From a virus, in the IMG/VR virus record IMGVR_UViG_3300022934_003416, positions 1 through 33,067 of that record: DNA of 33,067 bases, one strand, 5' to 3'. Positions 28,805-33,067 of the stretch are shown piece by piece (the stretch's first letter is position 1; each line of letters begins with the position of its first letter). The notes under the pieces were generated by a model. That model was not told the DNA's origin, did no database searches, and worked only from the letters and a program-made list of their open reading frames with translations. Made by a program: the position numbers and the translations under genes.

Positions 28805-30548
28805 CCACAAATTCTTCGATTTTGGAACCACTAAATTTCATTTTACTAAAATTCTTTTCCTTATAAAATTCTATTTTGTCTTTAAATTTGCCATCAAGTA
28901 TTTCGCCTTTATGAGAGATTACAAATGTGTTTGTATCATCATCAAGTGTATACAAGATTTTCATAAGATTATCTACTCCATCATGATCTAATGAAGAGTC
29001 AAATGTTTCATCCAATATGAGAAGATTAGTTGAAACTGAGTTTTTCATTTTTGCAATTTGACGCCATGTAAAGAGTAGAGCCAAATCAATTCTTTGCTTT
29101 TCACCTTCAGAAAAAGAATCATAAGAAAAAGAATCACGATGCCGTGATCGAATTGTTTCTTGAAATGATTCATCTAAGTTAAAGTGAACAAAAAAGTCAA
29201 GTATCTGAAGATATTGATTTGTTAGTTTATTAATGATAGGCAAATATTGTTTAATAATTTTTGTTTTAATACCAGTATCTTTTAACATTTCTCCAATAAC
29301 AACGTTGTAAGAATACTCTTCATTTACTGTAAGTTTTTCTTCAAGTAAAGAATCTTTAGTAGAATTTAATTCTTTTAAATCAGATTGAGATTTAGCTACA
29401 TCACCATCATTGCCGCGTATTTTTGATATGGCAGTGGTGAGAGTGTTAATCTGTCCTTGCAGCCGTACGATTTCTCGATTGTTGCCAGATATAAGTGCGG
29501 TTTTGGTTCTGATATCATTTGAGGTGTCATTGAGCTGTTTAAGATTTGATTCCACAATAGACGACTGCTCAGAGACATCGTCCAAAGCTTTTTGTATCTC
29601 GGATGCTTTAGCTTTGGCGGTGGAGAGTTTCTTCGATCGTAGATCGTCGTTAATATCTTGGGAACATGTGGGGCATGTATCATTTTCCTCGTAAAACTTC
29701 GAGTCCTTGACAAGTTGTTTGATTTTTTGATTAAACTCTGCTCCGTAGTGGAGGAGTGTTTGCTTCTTATCGTTGTTCTTTTTAAGACCTTCTTCAAGAC
29801 CCTCGGAGATCTTTTCGATTTCATCCGATGTAGTGGCATTCTCTTGCTGGAGGTTATTAATGGAGTCCTCTGCGAGGAAGATTTCATTTTCTTTTTCTTC
29901 GATCTGATCATTACTAAGTGCCTCCACTTCATGAATATATTTTTTCTGCAGATCAATTTTTTCTCTTGTTAATTCAAGCTCATAAGTAATATCTTTTAAC
30001 TTATCTCTTAAAGAAATATTTTTTTCTTTAATTAAGATATTCATCTTAGAAAAAATACCAATGTCCAGAAGATCCTCGATAACATCCCGCCGGTGTTGTG
30101 CTGGAAGCTGCATAAAAGGAATGAAGGAAGAGGATCCTAACACAACAATCTGATGAAAAGATTTATGATTTAGCTTAATGATGTTTTGCTCGAGGATCTT
30201 CTGGTACTCTTTGGCATGAGATGATTGATTTAACATCTCGCCATTCTTCCATATTTCAAATACTGTTGGCTTTATGCCACGAATAACTTTGAAATATGAT
30301 TTACCAATTGTAAAATCTACTTCAACTTTACAATCTTTATTGTTAATTGTATTAACTAATTGTGGTTTATTAATATTACGATGAGGTTTGCCAAACAATG
30401 CAAAAGATAATGCATCTAACATTGTTGATTTGCCTGCTCCATTCTGTCCTACAATAAGAGTAGACTTAGATCTATTTAATTTAACCTCAGTCCAATTATT
30501 ACCTGTTGACAGAAAGTTTTTCCAACGTAATGTTTTAAATAAAATCAT
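28800..30548 (-). CDS. 46: Recombination nuclease subunit gp46 (Rad50-like)
   Basis: SMC-like ATPase that works with gp47 to process DNA ends for recombination-dependent replication and host DNA breakdown. The 582-aa protein has Walker A GQNGAGKST near residue 35, long coiled-coil arms, and a zinc-hook CPTC in NDTCPTCSQDIND near 295. The ABC signature is SFSEGEKQRIDLALLF and Walker B is LLILDETFDSSLD. T4 gp46 is 560 aa. The ATG overlaps the gp47 stop as ATGA. Confidence 0.95.
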   Translation of the reverse strand: MILFKTLRWKNFLSTGNNWTEVKLNRSKSTLIVGQNGAGKSTMLDALSFALFGKPHRNINKPQLVNTINNKDCKVEVDFTIGKSYFKVIRGIKPTVFEIWKNGEMLNQSSHAKEYQKILEQNIIKLNHKSFHQIVVLGSSSFIPFMQLPAQHRRDVIEDLLDIGIFSKMNILIKEKNISLRDKLKDITYELELTREKIDLQKKYIHEVEALSNDQIEEKENEIFLAEDSINNLQQENATTSDEIEKISEGLEEGLKKNNDKKQTLLHYGAEFNQKIKQLVKDSKFYEENDTCPTCSQDINDDLRSKKLSTAKAKASEIQKALDDVSEQSSIVESNLKQLNDTSNDIRTKTALISGNNREIVRLQGQINTLTTAISKIRGNDGDVAKSQSDLKELNSTKDSLLEEKLTVNEEYSYNVVIGEMLKDTGIKTKIIKQYLPIINKLTNQYLQILDFFVHFNLDESFQETIRSRHRDSFSYDSFSEGEKQRIDLALLFTWRQIAKMKNSVSTNLLILDETFDSSLDHDGVDNLMKILYTLDDDTNTFVISHKGEILDGKFKDKIEFYKEKNFSKMKFSGSKIEEFVV

Positions 30549-31606
30549 ACTATTTCAAGTGCCTGTGCTTCAGTTAATAGACGTTTCATATTTAATTTAA
30601 TACGATCTTTATCTAATTCAGTATCAACAGCATCAACGTAGCTGTCTAATAATGTGGCAGTATCTTCTACTGATACCGCTTCGTCTTCAACATTTTCACC
30701 AATAAATTCATTAAAGTTTTCAGCAATTTTTAATTCATGTATTGGTCTATTCTGTATTCTATCAACAAATCGATCAAATGTAAATAGGTCAGACTTATTA
30801 ATTACAACAATTTTTACAAATTTGCCATCAACTTGGCCCACGTCGTAATCATTAAAATCATACCTGCTATCGTCATAATTAATACGATGAAATAAGGTAT
30901 AAGGGTTTTGAATTCTTTCCAATTCTCTTGTGCTTGTGTCGATAACGTGAAAATATTTCGGATCATGCGCATCACTCCAGAAAAACTCCATTTGAGAACC
31001 AAGATAATGAATGTTATCTTGTTGTGAACCACAATGATAATGACCACTCATTACATATTCAAATCTTTCAAATATCTTATGATCCATACCATGTGTATTT
31101 TTTACACCTCTCATCATTTCAAAACCTGTTAATTCAAGATGGCCACCTAACCAATCTGCCTTACAGTTTTTTACAAAGTTCATAGACTCTTCATAATTTT
31201 CTGAAGTAATCCAAGGGAGTAAAGCTAATTTAAATCCATCATAATCCATAACAGTAGGTTTCATAATAATATGAATCTCATTCATGAAGTGACCAAGAAG
31301 TTCCTTTAAGGAATTTAGATCATTTGTATTCTTATAATAAGTATCATGGTTGCCCGGAATAATATCCATTGACATACCATACTCTCTTAGCTTATCTAAG
31401 AAGTGCTTACGATTATGGGTGAGAGCTTTAAAATTAATAAACTTACGATGATCATAGTAATCGCCCAAGTGAACGATTTGCTTGATATTATTTTCTTTAC
31501 AATACGGAAAAAATACTTCATCATAAAATTTAGCTGCATTATTTAAAAACACTTCAGAACTATTACGTATTCCGCAGTGTGTGTCGTTCAAAACGGCAAT
31601 TTTCAT
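30545..31606 (-). CDS. 47: Recombination nuclease subunit gp47 (Mre11-like)
   Basis: Metallophosphoesterase nuclease partner of gp46. The 353-aa protein (T4 gp47 is 339 aa) has the motif series NDTHCG (residues 7-12), HLGDYYDH near 46-53, PGNHDTYY near 84-91, and SGHYHCGSQ near 187-195, giving the two-metal site. The ATG forms ATGA with the gp55 stop. It is part of the gp55-gp47-gp46 transcript started at the promoter 32221-32249. Confidence 0.95.
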   Translation of the reverse strand: MKIAVLNDTHCGIRNSSEVFLNNAAKFYDEVFFPYCKENNIKQIVHLGDYYDHRKFINFKALTHNRKHFLDKLREYGMSMDIIPGNHDTYYKNTNDLNSLKELLGHFMNEIHIIMKPTVMDYDGFKLALLPWITSENYEESMNFVKNCKADWLGGHLELTGFEMMRGVKNTHGMDHKIFERFEYVMSGHYHCGSQQDNIHYLGSQMEFFWSDAHDPKYFHVIDTSTRELERIQNPYTLFHRINYDDSRYDFNDYDVGQVDGKFVKIVVINKSDLFTFDRFVDRIQNRPIHELKIAENFNEFIGENVEDEAVSVEDTATLLDSYVDAVDTELDKDRIKLNMKRLLTEAQALEIV

Positions 31607-32196
31607 TCGTCAATAAAATCCTCAAGATTAGAATCAGCTAAACGAGTTTTACGTCTAGCTTTTTCTTTCTTAGTAAACTCTTTAATTTCAGTATCATAAA
31701 TCTTAACTTTTTCAATTCTATCTTTTAGAACATCAACAAAGTGAGATGCTACAGTTGAGCTACCTTCATCATCACCTAACATTATAAAAGCTTCAACACC
31801 AGACTGCGACATATATTTTTGTTTAATGTCTTGCTGCTTCTTTTCTTTATTAATACGACGTAAAAATGCATACCAAATAATTTGCGTGAAGTAAGCAAAA
31901 GCATTTGGTTTTCCTGTACGAGTTGTAGCGTTGATGTTATAATTTTCAACTGCTCTTAAACAATTCTCAACAGCGTCCATAACCATTTCTTCACGGTATG
32001 TGTATCGAATAAAATTAGATTTATGTGATAAATTTTCTGCTATCTTTAAAAAACACATAGCAATATAATCAGGAACAACTGGCAAAGTTTCATTCTTTTC
32101 TTTTGCAAGTTGTACTGTCTTTACATAATCAACAACTGCTTGAGAAAATTCAGAGTTATTTACATAATGTACATTTTTAGTTTTTTTTCTTGCCAT
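31603..32196 (-). CDS. 55: Late-transcription sigma factor gp55
   Basis: A minimal sigma factor directing host RNA polymerase to TATAAATA late promoters with the gp45 clamp. The 197-aa protein (T4 gp55 is 185 aa) has the region-2-like stretch RYTYREEMVMDAVENCLRA and FAYFTQIIWYAFLRRINKEKK, as in T4-type gp55. I choose ATG 32196, preceded by GGAG at 8 nt; an upstream TTG at 32208 is less likely. A late promoter before hsp20 in this window matches its expected specificity. Confidence 0.9.
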   Translation of the reverse strand: MARKKTKNVHYVNNSEFSQAVVDYVKTVQLAKEKNETLPVVPDYIAMCFLKIAENLSHKSNFIRYTYREEMVMDAVENCLRAVENYNINATTRTGKPNAFAYFTQIIWYAFLRRINKEKKQQDIKQKYMSQSGVEAFIMLGDDEGSSTVASHFVDVLKDRIEKVKIYDTEIKEFTKKEKARRKTRLADSNLEDFIDE

Positions 32197-32220
32197 AATA
32201 TACTCCAATCAATAGTTACT

Positions 32221-32249
32221 ATTCTACCATATAATGAATTGAAAGTAAA
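32221..32249 (-). promoter_or_regulatory. Early-type promoter of the gp55-gp47-gp46 unit
   Basis: -35 TTTACT (32249-32244, preceded by TTG), a 17-nt spacer ending TATGG, -10 TAGAAT (32226-32221), 25 nt before the gp55 ATG. Same design as the sites at 4188-4216 and 9025-9053. Confidence 0.8.
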
Positions 32250-32282
32250 CAACTTTTTTTTTAAAATATTTCATTTTAGGGG

Positions 32283-32310
32283 TTTACATTCTTGCCCGTT
32301 GTGGTATAAT
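32283..32310 (+). promoter_or_regulatory. Candidate rightward promoter, antisense to the 140-aa gene
   Basis: On the plus strand, GTTTACA with the -35 at 32283-32288, a 16-nt spacer ending TGTGG, and a perfect TATAAT at 32305-32310. It has the same design as the leftward early promoters but faces the other way, in the 145-nt gap between gp55 and the 140-aa gene. A transcript would start near 32317 and run antisense to that gene and uvsW. No plus-strand gene is seen behind it. Confidence 0.55.
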
Positions 32311-32341
32311 AATAGAGTACCTTTTGTGGTGGGCGGATATA

Positions 32342-32764
32342 CTAGTGAAGCTTATTTTTATCAAAAGGGATTACGTTATCTTCTTCTTCTTCATCTTCGT
32401 ACATATTCATTTCTAGTGAAGCTTCGTTGGATTCATCTAACCAATCTGAAACTTCTTCAAAATTTACTTCTTCGTCTTTTTGCTGTTTAAGTCTTTTTAA
32501 AGCAAATTTATATTGCTTTATCATATCTTTTTCTGGAAAAGTAATTCCAATAATATGAAATGCATTCAATGAAACTGGATCACTCGTATCATCTTTTAAA
32601 AGCATCCAAGGTTTAAATGTATAATACGTTGTATGTTGACCCATATCTATAGAATAGATTCTTAAACAATGACGAGCAATCACTTCATCCTGCTCTTGAG
32701 CAAGAACTTCGGCAATTAATTCATCGCCATTACTCATCTTAAATTGTTTAAAATTTTTCTTCAT
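32342..32764 (-). CDS. Hypothetical protein between uvsW and gp55, possibly Sm-like
   Basis: This is a 140-aa protein. The first 80 residues look beta-rich (FKMSNGDELIAEVLAQEQDEVIARHCLRIYSI in pieces), resembling an Sm or SH3-like barrel in which a G-x-E-L-I-A-E strand is followed by V-I-A-R. The C-terminal 40 residues are strongly acidic (YEDEEEEDNVIPFD). A protein of this kind next to uvsW is, to my recollection, usual in marine T4-like phages. Function unknown; the fold suggestion is weak. The start overlaps the uvsW stop as ATGA. Confidence 0.7.
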   Translation of the reverse strand: MKKNFKQFKMSNGDELIAEVLAQEQDEVIARHCLRIYSIDMGQHTTYYTFKPWMLLKDDTSDPVSLNAFHIIGITFPEKDMIKQYKFALKRLKQQKDEEVNFEEVSDWLDESNEASLEMNMYEDEEEEDNVIPFDKNKLH

Positions 32765-33067
32765 ATTTTAACCTTATAGACTTTAAATTTAAATTTTTCA
32801 TTTTTATATATTTTTAGTCTTTCTTCTGCATGAACTAAAGCATAATTTTTTCTACTACGATGCTTAAGATCATCTGCTATGTCGAAGAGTTGTGTTTCTC
32901 TTCCATCATCGGATTTGCGTAGCCCTCTTCCGATAGATTGTAAAACTTTAATCTGAGACTTTGACGGGCTAGCAAAGATGATATTGTGCAGATTCCGAAT
33001 ATTAATGCCAGTACTAAAGGTACCAAGACTTGCAACAATGATAGCATCTTTTTGTCCTTCTGTTATT
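32761..33067 (-). CDS. uvsW: Helicase UvsW, C-terminal part (start beyond the window)
   Basis: The last 101 codons of a superfamily 2 helicase. It has the motif V-like IIVASLGTFSTGINIRNL, then FASPSKSQIKVLQSIGRGLRK with the motif VI Q-x-x-G-R-x-x-R, and the tail FDIADDL. T4 UvsW is a RecG-like helicase that unwinds R-loops and branched DNA and shifts replication from origin- to recombination-dependent. The frame is open to the right window edge, so the N-terminal helicase domain lies outside. Confidence 0.9.
   Translation of the reverse strand, partial: ITEGQKDAIIVASLGTFSTGINIRNLHNIIFASPSKSQIKVLQSIGRGLRKSDDGRETQLFDIADDLKHRSRKNYALVHAEERLKIYKNEKFKFKVYKVKI

Noticed and set aside
29396-29956. 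186-aa minus-strand open frame inside gp46
   Set aside because: Basic, low-complexity shadow of the gp46 coiled-coil region, with no ribosome-binding site or family.
1-33067. tRNA genes, CRISPR arrays, insertion sequences or prophage attachment sites
   Set aside because: Genes abut or overlap almost everywhere; the few gaps are under 150 nt and hold promoters or hairpins. I saw no cloverleaf, direct-repeat array or transposase, although I could not run folding software.

Overview
This window is a piece of a T4-like myovirus genome, AT-rich and probably marine. Every supported gene is on the minus strand, so transcription runs from high to low coordinates. The core is the T4 replication, recombination and transcription set. 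In transcription order it contains uvsW (partial), an Sm-like hypothetical protein, late sigma factor gp55, nuclease gp47/gp46, sliding clamp gp45, clamp loader gp44, exonuclease DexA, gp62, RegA, DNA polymerase gp43, recombinase UvsX and helicase gp41 (partial). Genes are packed with ATGA or TAATG stop/start overlaps. I see no tRNA, CRISPR array, insertion sequence or attachment site. The host is not determined. KDO-8-P synthase and a DUF1127 protein point to a Gram-negative proteobacterium, and an alphaproteobacterium is plausible.

Region by region, in transcription order: (a) 33067-25019 holds the recombination, late-sigma, clamp and RegA block, with a small methyltransferase and DexA inserted between gp44 and gp62. 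(b) 25019-20705 is an accessory block of a 2OG-Fe(II) oxygenase, a glycosyltransferase-like protein, a truncated DegT-type aminotransferase and a B12-binding radical SAM protein. It separates regA from gp43. (c) 20661-19214 holds small genes (Hsp20, a DUF1127 protein and three hypothetical proteins), led by a T4-type late promoter. (d) 19202-14608 holds gp43, a phosphomannomutase-like phosphatase, a MazG-like protein and a primase-like protein. (e) 14602-13371 is a lone GIY-YIG/ParB-like fusion with its own promoter. (f) 13401-9068 is a nucleotide and sugar metabolism operon: Nmad1-like protein, AbrB-like protein, APS-kinase-like protein, HxGH nucleotidyltransferase, KdsA, a 28-aa membrane peptide, a cupin, a cytidylyltransferase, dCMP hydroxymethylase and dCMP deaminase. 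(g) 9053-4217 is an operon with a T4 alpha-glucosyltransferase-like enzyme, a UDP-glucuronate epimerase, a UDP-glucose dehydrogenase, a methyltransferase and a cytosine-C5 methyltransferase. (h) 4216-1 holds uvsX, a small acidic protein, a Stf0-like sulfotransferase, a second glycosyltransferase-like protein and gp41.

The most interesting content is a predicted DNA hypermodification system. The gp42-type dCMP hydroxymethylase keeps both the catalytic Cys and the Asp that gives dCMP specificity. A homologue of T4 alpha-glucosyltransferase is expressed in one operon with enzymes that would turn UDP-glucose into UDP-glucuronate and UDP-galacturonate. The DNA may therefore carry hydroxymethylcytosine with a sugar other than glucose, possibly acidic. 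A C5-cytosine methyltransferase homologue in the same operon is paradoxical and could act on a modified base. A second possible system is sulfation: ATP-sulfurylase-like, APS-kinase-like and Stf0-like sulfotransferase genes. A family of near-identical early promoters (GTTTAC, 17-bp spacer, TGG-TAGAAT) organises the window. One of them is interleaved with a terminator in front of gp43.
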